Part shown: positions 29,188-37,013 of the stretch, in pieces | How the letters are laid out: every line of letters starts with the position of its first letter | How positions within the stretch are numbered: the stretch's first letter is position 1 | Origin: Paenibacillus tengchongensis | GTDB lineage: Bacteria > Bacillota > Bacilli > Paenibacillales > Paenibacillaceae | DNA length: 64,000 bases | Assembly (NCBI RefSeq): GCF_008973665.1 | Contig: NZ_WACP01000002.1 | Location: 1-64,000 of the forward strand | Direction of reading: 5' to 3' | The notes under the pieces: model-generated | What the model saw: the letters and a program-made list of their open reading frames with translations, nothing else | Told to the model about the DNA's origin: nothing | Database searches by the model: none | Position numbers and translations under genes: made by a program

Positions 29188-29307
29188 GCAATTTCATATC
29201 ACCCGATAGACTGGCAGTTCCGGTCCGCGAATGCGCGGCAGGGAGCTTTGTTAAAGTCTGTCAACCTGCAATTTATGCGGGTAAGGGTGGATGATTTAGT
29301 TAAGAAC
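29176..29307 (+). ncRNA. structured leader RNA element upstream of the MutS2-like gene
   Basis: A perfect 12-bp closing stem (GTTCTTAACTAA at 29176-29187, complement at 29296-29307) encloses further helices. These are CACCC/GGGTG next to it, a CCGCG-AATG-CGCGG hairpin (29225-29238) and a CCTGCA/TGCGGG hairpin (29265-29281). AGACT (near 29208) can also pair with AGTCT (near 29256). I do not recognise the fold as a known riboswitch. Confidence 0.6.
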
Positions 29308-29359
29308 ACGCGAAGCGTCAACATGGCCTCTTTAGGGCTATTGTTCTCTTTGTGATTAA

Positions 29360-29388
29360 CCGTGCTCTTGCAGCACGGTTTTTTTGCG
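29360..29388 (+). terminator. leader terminator 1 upstream of the MutS2-like gene
   Basis: AACCGTGCT pairs with AGCACGGTT around a short loop, followed by a seven-T run. It would end transcripts started at 29105 unless read through. Confidence 0.85.
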
Positions 29389-29416
29389 TTAAGGGAACAT
29401 AGTCATAATGACAGGA

Positions 29417-29457
29417 GGGCAAGGACAGCCGCAGTGGCTGTCTTTGCCCTTTTTTTG
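29417..29457 (+). terminator. leader terminator 2 upstream of the MutS2-like gene
   Basis: GGGCAAGGACAGCC pairs with GGCTGTCTTTGCCC, followed by seven T. It is 30 nt after terminator 1 and 53 nt before the gene. Confidence 0.85.
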
Positions 29458-29509
29458 CGTTAGGGCAGAAAATATTCGGGCTACAGGCATGAATAAAGGA
29501 GGAGCTAAA

Positions 29510-31489
29510 GTGAACGTACAACAATTGGATCAACTGGAATACGGTGTAATTAAAGAAGAATTGGCACGGTACGTTGTATCTTATGAAGGCAGGAGACAGG
29601 TGGACGAACTCGTTCCCATGATCTATCCCCCGGCGATCCAGCGGGCACTGGAGGAGACGGAGGAGGCCAGAGAGCTGCTGGATCGCGGAGCCAGCGTACC
29701 GATCCCTTCACTGGAAGGGATGGACGTTCTGATGTCGCTGCTCGGCAGCGGATATTTATTCTCGGAGCAGGAGCTTACGGCGCTGACCGTGTTTCTCGGA
29801 AGCTGCGCCCAACTGCGTAAGTATATGTCGACGAAGGAGCAGAGCTCACCGCGGGTTGCCTCCTACGCGGTTTCTCTGCAGGAGTTGAAGCCTCTCAAGG
29901 AGGAGATCGAGCGCTGTATCCGCTTTGGGGTCATTGAGACCCATGCCAGCAAGGGGCTGGAGCGGGCACGCAAGAAGCTGGCGGTAGCCAAGGAGCGGCT
30001 GCAGCGCAAGCTGGATGGGCTGATGGCACGCCACCGGTCGATTCTGCAGGAGAATCTGGTCAGTATGCGCGGCGGGCGATACGTCTTACCGGTAAAGAAG
30101 GAGTATTACAAGCTGATCAAGGGGGCGGTGCTGGATCAATCGACCAGCGGGCAGACGGTTTATGTGGAGCCGGATGAAATCGCCGCTCTGCAGGGCGAGC
30201 TGGAGCTGCTGGCTGCCGATGAGGCCAGGGAAGAGCACATCATTCTCGGCATGCTCAGCGGGCTTGTCGAACGGGAGCAGGCAGCCCTGGCCGGGAACAT
30301 TGAGGTCACGGGAGTGTATGACTTTATTTTCGCTAAGGCGAAATATGCACGCACGCTAGGAGCAAGAAAGGCCGTATTGAATGACCGCGGGGTTCTGCGG
30401 ATGAACGGTGGGCGTCATCCGCTCCTGGCGGGGATGATTCCGGTCAGTCTGGAATTCGGCCGCGGCTACAGGTCACTGATTATAACCGGACCGAACACAG
30501 GCGGAAAGACGGTAGTGCTGAAGACGGTCGGCCTGCTGGCGGCTATGCACCAATCCGGAATGCTTATCCCGGCAGAGGAAGGCAGCCAGTTTCCGGTCTT
30601 CACAGGGATATTCAGTGTCATTGGTGACGGGCAAAGCCTTACCCAGTCGCTGAGTACCTTCTCGGCACAAATGAGAAGCATAGAAGGTATGCTTCGCCAG
30701 GCAAGTCCCGGTGTGCTGCTGCTGATTGATGAGCTGGCGGCAGGCACCGATCCCGGGGAAGGCTTCGCATTGTCCATAGCCATCCTGGAGGAGCTGAACC
30801 GCCGGGGGGCCAATATCATTGTTACCACCCATTTCAATGAGCTCAAGGCCTTTGCGGCCGCAACAGCAGGCTTTGAGAACGCGCGGATGGAGTTCGATAA
30901 GAACTCGCTGCAGCCGCTTTACAAGCTGACGATAGGTGAAGCGGGCGAAAGCTATGCGCTGCAGATTGCCGGCAGGCTGGGAATTCCGGAAGCGGTCATC
31001 AAGCGCTCCGGAGAACTCATCGCCGGGCAGCGGGTGGATGGAGGAGCAGGGGGAGCCTGGCAGGGTACTGCGCAAGCGCCGGCCCGGTACTTGGATGACC
31101 GAAAGGAGCCGGGAGTCAACCTGCCTGATAATTCGCAAGCGGATAAGGCGGATGTGAAAGACACTACAGGCAGCGGATCTGCAGCTGCGAAAGCGGCCGC
31201 ACCGGCCTTTGAGATCGGCGATGCGGTATATGTGACTTCGCTGGGCAAGAGCGGGATTGTGTATGCCAAACGGGACAGTATGGGAATGGTCGGCGTGATG
31301 GTGCAGAAGCACAAGCTGCGGATCAACCATAAGCGGCTGAAGCCTTACCTGTCCAAGGATGAACTGTATCCGGACGATTATGATTTTGATATTATTTTTG
31401 AGAGCAAGGAAAACCGCAAGAAACGCAAGCTGATGAGTAAGCGTCATGTAGAAGGACTGACCATTATTAAAGATGAGGATGACAACTGA
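29510..31489 (+). CDS. MutS2-like ATPase without the Smr nuclease domain
   Basis: A 659-residue MutS-superfamily protein. It has MutS2-type core and lever regions (1-300), Walker A GPNTGGKT at 327-334 and Walker B VLLLIDELAAGTDP. A low-complexity Gly/Ala/Asp linker (about 530-570) and a KOW-like beta domain follow (about 575-625, FEIGDAVYVTSLGKSGIV). The protein ends in a basic tail. Full MutS2 is about 785 residues and carries a C-terminal Smr endonuclease domain, which is absent here. B. subtilis MutS2 acts on collided ribosomes, so a role in translation quality control is possible. GTG start with AAGGAGG 7 nt upstream. It may differ from a canonical mutS2 elsewhere in the genome. Confidence 0.85.
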   Translation: MNVQQLDQLEYGVIKEELARYVVSYEGRRQVDELVPMIYPPAIQRALEETEEARELLDRGASVPIPSLEGMDVLMSLLGSGYLFSEQELTALTVFLGSCAQLRKYMSTKEQSSPRVASYAVSLQELKPLKEEIERCIRFGVIETHASKGLERARKKLAVAKERLQRKLDGLMARHRSILQENLVSMRGGRYVLPVKKEYYKLIKGAVLDQSTSGQTVYVEPDEIAALQGELELLAADEAREEHIILGMLSGLVEREQAALAGNIEVTGVYDFIFAKAKYARTLGARKAVLNDRGVLRMNGGRHPLLAGMIPVSLEFGRGYRSLIITGPNTGGKTVVLKTVGLLAAMHQSGMLIPAEEGSQFPVFTGIFSVIGDGQSLTQSLSTFSAQMRSIEGMLRQASPGVLLLIDELAAGTDPGEGFALSIAILEELNRRGANIIVTTHFNELKAFAAATAGFENARMEFDKNSLQPLYKLTIGEAGESYALQIAGRLGIPEAVIKRSGELIAGQRVDGGAGGAWQGTAQAPARYLDDRKEPGVNLPDNSQADKADVKDTTGSGSAAAKAAAPAFEIGDAVYVTSLGKSGIVYAKRDSMGMVGVMVQKHKLRINHKRLKPYLSKDELYPDDYDFDIIFESKENRKKRKLMSKRHVEGLTIIKDEDDN

Positions 31490-31499
31490 AACATTCCTT

Positions 31500-31529
31500 A
31501 AAATCTGCCCTGAGCGGGCAGATTTTTTG
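31500..31529 (+). terminator. terminator after the MutS2-like gene
   Basis: AAAATCTGCCC pairs with GGGCAGATTTT around TGAGC, followed by a T run. The 31530-31755 gap holds only weak promoter-like hexamers (TATAAT at 31614-31619). Confidence 0.9.
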
Positions 31530-31755
31530 CTTTCGCTGACTACAGCAGCCGACTGTACACCTGTACTGATGTCAAATGTATACTTCACAATACAGCGATT
31601 TTTGTTTATTCTCTATAATAGTATTAAATTTTCCGAAATTGAAATTTATGCAGTGCATGATATATAGATGATATAACAAAGGAAATGCTTACAAAAATAG
31701 ACAGGATATAAAGCAAAGTGCCCAGCTTGCAGGAACAGAGGAAAGGAAGGCACAG

Positions 31756-33468
31756 ATGCAGAAGCAGAAAATAATAGCAGCAGTACTTGTACTCGCATTT
31801 ATACTTACGGCGTGTGCGGCATCAGGAACCTTCAGCCTGCCCGATATGGCAGTGCATGAGGAGAAGAATCAGCCCAAAGCAGGTGGAACAGCCACTTTTG
31901 CTTATACCTCGGCGTTTCAGGGATTGTTTGAGCCGGCATTTGTCGAGGGAGAAGATGACACAAATGTCCTGGAATTTATTACTGAAAGTATGTTTACAGT
32001 GAGGGACGATCTTACGACGGTACCCAATATCGCTTCCTGGCAGGAGTCGGAAGACCACACGGTATTTACGTTCAGGATTAAACCAGGCGTGCGCTGGCAC
32101 AACGGCGATGAGCTGACAGTGGAAGACTGGAAGTTCGCCCTGGAGACGATTGCAAGTCCCGACTATACAGGGTCAAGATTTTACAGCGTGGAGATGATCA
32201 AGGGGGCCGATGCTTATCATGCGGGAACGGCCAAAGATATCTCCGGCATACAAGTGATCGACCCTTACACGCTGAAAATTACAATGAACTCCGCCCGCGT
32301 TAATACAATCACCAATCTTTGGCCGTACCCGATGAATAAGAAATATTACACCGGCGTGGCCGTCAAAGATATGCCGGACAGTGATCAGGTCCGCAAACAG
32401 CCGATTGGCATCGGTCCGTTTGAGGTCGTGAGCATCGAGCCCGGCCTGCAGGTGGTGATGCAGCGGTTCGACAATTACCACCGCGGCCAGGCTCTGCTGG
32501 ATGGGGTAGTATACAAGGTTGTTGACGGAGGAGCGCTGACCGCGCTGATTGAGCAAGGAGAAGTGGATATCGCTGCAGCGCCGCGTGACCAGTTCTCTAC
32601 CCTAAGCGGCAATCCGCAGATCAGCGTGCTGCAATCGCAGGAGCTGGCTTACGAATACATAGGCTTTAAGTTTGGACACTGGGATGAGAACTTACAGGAG
32701 AACGTAATGGACAATCCGAAGTTCACCGACAAGCGGTTGCGCCAGGCCATGTATTATGCGCTGGACCGCCGGAGCCTCATCGACGATTATTCCTACGGGC
32801 TGGGCAACCTGATCGAAACACCGATCCCCAGCTCCAGTTGGGCCAAAATTGCCGACGAAGAAATCAATACCTATCCGTATGATCCGGAAAAGGCAAAGTC
32901 TCTGCTCGATGAGGCCGGGTATAAGGATGTGGACGGAGACGGGCTGCGCGAAGATCCGCAGGGAAATCCGTTTAGAATCCGGTATGATGCCATGAGCGGA
33001 AGCACCAGCGCGGAAGCCAGGACAGAGGCCATTCTGCTGAATTGGTGGGAGGTTGGGCTTGATGTGCAGCTGAACGGCGGCGGGCTGAAGGAAATGAATG
33101 CTTTCTACGAAGCGGTGGAGCAGGATGAGCCGGACGTGGAATTGTTTAACGGCGTCTGGGGACTGGCTAGTGATCCTGATCCTACAGGTCTGTGGCGCCA
33201 GGATGATGTATGGAATTATCCGCGCTGGTATTCGGAGCGCAGCGACCACCTGATCAGCGAAGGCGTAAGCTCAAAAGCCTATGATCCGAAATACCGTAAG
33301 CAGATTTACAACGAATGGCAGAAACTAATTAATGAAGAGGTACCGGTGATCTTTATTGCCGAACGGACAAGAATCACCGCAGTGAGTAACCGTCTGCAGG
33401 GGGTGAGGGTTAACTCCATGAGCATTATTTTGGAGCCGTACAAATGGTGGATTGATGAATCAAAGTAG
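31756..33468 (+). CDS. oligopeptide-type ABC transporter substrate-binding lipoprotein (SBP family 5)
   Basis: A 570-residue OppA/AppA-like protein. A lipoprotein signal ends at LTAC (Cys21), followed by a short linker. The family-5 signatures are FTFRIKPGVRWHNGDELTVEDW, RLRQAMYYALDRRSLI and PYDPEKAKSLLDEAGYKD. It should sit on the outer membrane face and bind peptides or nickel-like ligands for import or sensing. No permease or ATPase gene is next to it, so it either serves a transporter encoded elsewhere or acts as a sensor. It has its own terminator. Confidence 0.92.
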   Translation: MQKQKIIAAVLVLAFILTACAASGTFSLPDMAVHEEKNQPKAGGTATFAYTSAFQGLFEPAFVEGEDDTNVLEFITESMFTVRDDLTTVPNIASWQESEDHTVFTFRIKPGVRWHNGDELTVEDWKFALETIASPDYTGSRFYSVEMIKGADAYHAGTAKDISGIQVIDPYTLKITMNSARVNTITNLWPYPMNKKYYTGVAVKDMPDSDQVRKQPIGIGPFEVVSIEPGLQVVMQRFDNYHRGQALLDGVVYKVVDGGALTALIEQGEVDIAAAPRDQFSTLSGNPQISVLQSQELAYEYIGFKFGHWDENLQENVMDNPKFTDKRLRQAMYYALDRRSLIDDYSYGLGNLIETPIPSSSWAKIADEEINTYPYDPEKAKSLLDEAGYKDVDGDGLREDPQGNPFRIRYDAMSGSTSAEARTEAILLNWWEVGLDVQLNGGGLKEMNAFYEAVEQDEPDVELFNGVWGLASDPDPTGLWRQDDVWNYPRWYSERSDHLISEGVSSKAYDPKYRKQIYNEWQKLINEEVPVIFIAERTRITAVSNRLQGVRVNSMSIILEPYKWWIDESK

Positions 33469-33477
33469 ACGATATGC

Positions 33478-33510
33478 AGGACCGGAAGCGCAGCTTCCGG
33501 TCCTCTTTGT
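33478..33510 (+). terminator. terminator after the substrate-binding protein gene
   Basis: A perfect 12-bp stem (AGGACCGGAAGC and complement) with a 3-nt loop is followed by CTTTG, a weak T tail. Confidence 0.75.
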
Positions 33511-33890
33511 AAGCCTGCGGACTGAATATCCCGGAGATAAATATATTGACCAAAGTAAAACAATTCGGTGTTTTGACCGTCATATACTATAACAACATAA
33601 GGTAAGGCATACAATAGTGGGCAGAATGTTGTCGTTATTTGTTGTTTCTTTTTATGTGCAGAGTGATTACAATAGAAATATTGTTTGTGTGTCAAAGGTC
33701 ATTTCCAGGTTTATTCTACAATCATAGGCGACCCTAATTCCTGAAAGGGGGAACACTAACAGCCGGAAGGGGAGCAAGACAACTGAGAACAGCCCAAGTC
33801 ATGAGTGCCTGGAAGCGCAGGCAAGCATTATAAATAGATTGCAGGCTTATTAAGTAGCCTGTATATTCCATCATAAAAGAAGGTCTGACC
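33511..33890 (+). other. leader/intergenic region before the LCP gene
   Basis: No gene is supported. Two hairpins stand out: TGCCTG with CAGGCA (about 33806-33825) and AGGCT with AGCCT (about 33844-33862). TACAAT at 33668-33673 is a possible -10 without a good -35. The G-rich patch around 33745-33775 could be structured, but I do not recognise a known riboswitch. Confidence 0.35.
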
Positions 33891-34937
33891 ATGAAAAAAA
33901 TGAAATTGAAGAAAAGGTATATCATACCTCTTATTGTTCTTGTACTGATCGTGGCCGGAGGCTTTCTGTTCCGCAAGCCGCTGACGGTACTTGCCTTTGA
34001 TCTGTTCCTGGCGGATCAGGTTGAGGATAAATTACAGCAGGAATCCTATCAACCGCTGGATCAGGACACCAAAGTGAATGAGCAGGTGAAGCCGGAACCG
34101 GTTGCCCTGGAAAGCGACCCGTTCTCTGTCATGCTGCTGGGTACCGACCAGCGGGACAACGAGGTTGCCCGCTCGGATACAATGATCTACGCGGTTATCC
34201 GCCCCGAGGATTACAAAGTGCTGCTGATCTCCATTCCACGTGATACGTATACTGAAATCATCGGGTATAAAGATAATAAATTGGACAAAATCACGCATGC
34301 TTATGCCTTTGGCGGACAGCAGATGGCTAAGGACACGCTGGAAGCGCTGCTCGAACATGATATTCAGTACTACGCAACGATCAATTTCCAGGGTCTGAAG
34401 GATGCAGTCGACGCCATCGGCGGCCTGCCGCTGCCTATCAAGAAGGATATTGAAAATAAAGGGGCAGACCACGAGAAGTTTACGATTGAAGGCGGCAAGT
34501 CCAGCTATAACGGCCAAGAATCGCTGAATTATACGCGGTACCGCGAGGACAGCGACTTTAATCGTACGAAACGCCAGCAGGTCTTTATTGATGTGTTCGC
34601 GAATAAAATGTTATCCATCAGCCAAATCGGAAAAATTCCCGAGTTGCTGGAAATTATGGGCGACAATTTCAAAACCGATATCGAGCCCTCTACCATCATC
34701 AGTCTGGCGAAGAAATTCATGAGCGGCAAGGACATGGATATCTCCAGCTTTACGGTAATGGGTGAAGGCAAACGTATCAACGGTTTGTATTACGATATTG
34801 CGGATGAAGAGGATCTGAATGAAGCCAGAACGATGATCGACAATTGGATGAATCCGGGCACGCCGGTCAGCCAGCTGATTGAGCCGGGCAAGGCGGCTAA
34901 TGCGCTTGAACCCAAAGCAACTGCCGAAGCCCAGTAA
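33891..34937 (+). CDS. LytR-CpsA-Psr (LCP) family cell wall glycopolymer transferase
   Basis: A 348-residue protein. A short basic N-terminus and one membrane helix (about 9-27) precede an extracytoplasmic LCP domain. Its motifs are LGTDQRDNEVARSDTM at 83-98 and SIPRDTY at 114-120, with the arginines that bind polyprenyl phosphate, and YTRYREDSDFNRTKRQQ. LCP enzymes attach teichoic acid or other anionic polymers to peptidoglycan. AGAAGG lies 7 nt before the ATG. It is a single-gene unit followed by a hairpin. Confidence 0.93.
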   Translation: MKKMKLKKRYIIPLIVLVLIVAGGFLFRKPLTVLAFDLFLADQVEDKLQQESYQPLDQDTKVNEQVKPEPVALESDPFSVMLLGTDQRDNEVARSDTMIYAVIRPEDYKVLLISIPRDTYTEIIGYKDNKLDKITHAYAFGGQQMAKDTLEALLEHDIQYYATINFQGLKDAVDAIGGLPLPIKKDIENKGADHEKFTIEGGKSSYNGQESLNYTRYREDSDFNRTKRQQVFIDVFANKMLSISQIGKIPELLEIMGDNFKTDIEPSTIISLAKKFMSGKDMDISSFTVMGEGKRINGLYYDIADEEDLNEARTMIDNWMNPGTPVSQLIEPGKAANALEPKATAEAQ

Positions 34938-34970
34938 GAACCCCGGGATAGCACCAAATATAGATAAGCA

Positions 34971-35003
34971 GACAGCAGCCATGGAAAAAGTCAGTGGCTG
35001 CTG
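34971..35003 (+). terminator. hairpin after the LCP gene
   Basis: AGCAGCCA pairs with TGGCTGCT around a 13-nt loop; the T tail is poor. Directly after it an extended -10 (TGGTATAAT, 35019-35027) probably starts the next gene's transcript. Confidence 0.55.
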
Positions 35004-35128
35004 CTTATTGTCTCGGGATGGTATAATAACGAAGTGGAACGTATTCCCTGGCTGTTACGTATGAGCAAAGGGATGCTTCTGCCGAATTACGAATTAATCC
35101 CTTCGTACTCTTTGAGGAGGATCAAGAG

Positions 35129-35554
35129 ATGAATATTGCGTTTTTCCTGCTTCCCAAACAGGAAGTGGCTTGCGTGACCCTTGACTCCACGCTGCGCCAG
35201 ACACTGGAGCGGATGGAGTTTCACCGTTATACGGCGGTGCCGATACTTACCCGGAGCGGAGAATATGCCGGTACGGTTACGGAAGGCGATTTGCTGTGGT
35301 ATATGAAGGATTCAGAAGGCGAGGTTACTTTTGAAAACGCCTCTAAGTATTTGCTGAAGGATGTTCCCTTACGCGTGAATAACCGTCCTGTATCGATTGA
35401 GGCTGACATGGAGGACCTCATCAAGCTGGCTAAAGTGCAGAACTTTGTCCCGGTGGTCGATGATATGAATAAATTCATCGGTATTGTCCGCCGCAGCCAA
35501 ATCATTGAATATTGCGAAAATGTGGTCGCCCGCCAGTCACAGGAATCCGTATAG
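35129..35554 (+). CDS. CBS-domain pair protein
   Basis: A 141-residue protein made of two CBS motifs: FHRYTAVPILTRSGEYAGTVTEGDLLWY and KVQNFVPVVDDMNKFIGIVRRSQII. CBS pairs bind adenosine nucleotides and regulate partners. Small stand-alone CBS proteins in Firmicutes include c-di-AMP receptors (CbpB/DarB), and gdpP lies 2 kb downstream. That link is suggestive only. GAGGAGG lies about 9 nt before the ATG. Confidence 0.85.
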   Translation: MNIAFFLLPKQEVACVTLDSTLRQTLERMEFHRYTAVPILTRSGEYAGTVTEGDLLWYMKDSEGEVTFENASKYLLKDVPLRVNNRPVSIEADMEDLIKLAKVQNFVPVVDDMNKFIGIVRRSQIIEYCENVVARQSQESV

Positions 35555-35589
35555 CTTATCTGCTGTGACTGAGCAAAGGCATGCCAATC

Positions 35590-35632
35590 AGGCCTGTACT
35601 TCCGAAAGTGGCGGAAATGCGGGCCTTTTTCG
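35590..35632 (+). terminator. terminator after the CBS gene
   Basis: AGGCCTGTACTTCCG pairs with CGGAAATGCGGGCCT (14 of 15 positions, including G-T) around a short loop, followed by five T. Confidence 0.85.
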
Positions 35633-35724
35633 AGAACGGGATCCTGTTTCCGGGAGTGTCCATCGCACGGTGACCCGGCTGAATTCCTGCACCCGGATGC
35701 TCCAGTGTAGCCCGGATATATTTA

Positions 35725-35733
35725 TGCTATAAT
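35725..35733 (+). promoter_or_regulatory. extended -10 promoter of the MazG-like/yybS/gdpP unit
   Basis: TGCTATAAT (TG at 35725-35726, TATAAT at 35728-35733) is an extended -10 with no good -35. It lies 34 bp before the MazG-like start. Confidence 0.55.
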
Positions 35734-35766
35734 GGAGAATAATGCTTTTTCCGGAGGTAGAGAGAC

Positions 35767-36078
35767 GTGCCCAATGTGCCAAAGGACCTCGATGTAGCCA
35801 AACGCGCCAAAGTAATTGAGTGGTTGAAGACCGAAGTGATCGATCAGGTCTCCCGGCTGTTCAAAGCAATGTGGGAAGGCAGCACAGCCCGGGTAGGCGA
35901 CAGCCTGGCCAGCCTGGTGATGAGTTCCTATATTCTGGGGCGCAGACTCGGCCTTTCTTACCGCGAGCTTGATGACCTGCTGCTGGAAAAGCTGCGAAAA
36001 CATAGGCAGGAAGGACATCAGCTTGAAGAATGGTATCAGGATATATCTGCATTAGAAGAACATATGCGTAAGAGGTGA
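35767..36078 (+). CDS. MazG-like family protein
   Basis: A 103-residue all-helical protein (AKRAKVIEWLKTEVIDQVSRLFKAMW, SLASLVMSSYILGRRLGLSY) matching small MazG-like proteins of Bacilli. The family is related to nucleotide pyrophosphohydrolases, but I do not see a clear EExxE metal motif, so enzymatic activity is doubtful. It starts at GTG 35767 with GGAGG 9 nt upstream and heads the MazG-like/yybS/gdpP/rplI/dnaB run. Confidence 0.78.
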   Translation: MPNVPKDLDVAKRAKVIEWLKTEVIDQVSRLFKAMWEGSTARVGDSLASLVMSSYILGRRLGLSYRELDDLLLEKLRKHRQEGHQLEEWYQDISALEEHMRKR

Positions 36079-36084
36079 ATACTG

Positions 36085-37002
36085 TTGAAATTTCGCTGGA
36101 CATCCGTGGCTTGGAGCATCGTTTACCTGCTACTACTGCTGTCCTTGTCAACCCCGCTGCTCATTATCACCACACTATTCATGTTTATTCCGGCCGTGGT
36201 GCTCTTTACTGCTCTAAATACAAAACAGTTTATCTTACATGTGCTTCCGGTGCTGCTGATCGTCGGGCTCATTTCGCCGGTGTATGTTCTGCTCGCCGTC
36301 TATTTTTTGATTCCGGCGCTCGTGATGGGACGCTGGTATAAGAAGCGTGCCTCCGCAATGTCCACGATTCTTGCCGGCATGTTTGCCATATTAGGTGAGT
36401 ATTTACTGATTCTGCTGCTCGGGACGCTGCTGTTTAATTTTGACCTTTCCACATATGTCAATGACATGATGCAGACTGCGCTGGCTCCGTTGACCGATCT
36501 CGGTACGGCCAATCCGCTGATGAATGATCTCGGGTTCACCTCGGCGGATGTTCACACCCTCAGTTATTGGACGGTTCAGATTATTCCGATGACGCTCATA
36601 GTGAGCTCTTTTCTGCTCTCGGTCATTACCCATTCCATTGTCCGCCCGATTCTAAACAGCATGGAGTACGCTGTACCCAAGCTGAAGCCGGCCCGTGAAT
36701 GGAGATTGCCGCGTTCTTTTATCTGGTATTATTTGATCGGCGTGGTGATCACCTTGTTGTTCGGCAGTGCGGAAAGCGGCTTTATGTCGATGATAACAGC
36801 GAACCTGCTGCCGCTCTTACGGATCGTCTTCAAGATTCAGACTATCGGCTTTCTGTTCTTCCTGGTCTATGAACGTAAATGGAGCAAGGCCGTGGCGCTG
36901 GTGCTGTCCATTCCGGTCATCCTGTTTCCGGGGCTCTGGATTATCGGGGTCATTGATCTGGCGATGCCGCTGAGACAGCTTATAACGAAATCGAAACGAT
37001 AG
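36085..37002 (+). CDS. yybS: YybS family membrane protein (DUF2232)
   Basis: A 305-residue integral membrane protein with about eight hydrophobic segments, matching YybS/DUF2232. B. subtilis yybS occupies the same place upstream of gdpP (yybT). Its function is unknown. It starts at TTG 36085 with GAGGTG 7 nt upstream. Confidence 0.88.
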   Translation: MKFRWTSVAWSIVYLLLLLSLSTPLLIITTLFMFIPAVVLFTALNTKQFILHVLPVLLIVGLISPVYVLLAVYFLIPALVMGRWYKKRASAMSTILAGMFAILGEYLLILLLGTLLFNFDLSTYVNDMMQTALAPLTDLGTANPLMNDLGFTSADVHTLSYWTVQIIPMTLIVSSFLLSVITHSIVRPILNSMEYAVPKLKPAREWRLPRSFIWYYLIGVVITLLFGSAESGFMSMITANLLPLLRIVFKIQTIGFLFFLVYERKWSKAVALVLSIPVILFPGLWIIGVIDLAMPLRQLITKSKR

Positions 37003-37013
37003 GGTGAGAGCTC

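Noticed and set aside
29408..29509. An ATG at 29408 as the start of the MutS2-like gene
   Set aside because: It would translate straight through a strong terminator stem and lacks homology. GTG 29510 has an ideal ribosome site and matches the expected N-terminus.
33690..33880. Possible c-di-AMP or c-di-GMP riboswitch before the LCP gene
   Set aside because: G-rich patches and hairpins are present, but I could not find the conserved core elements of the ydaO or GEMM families.
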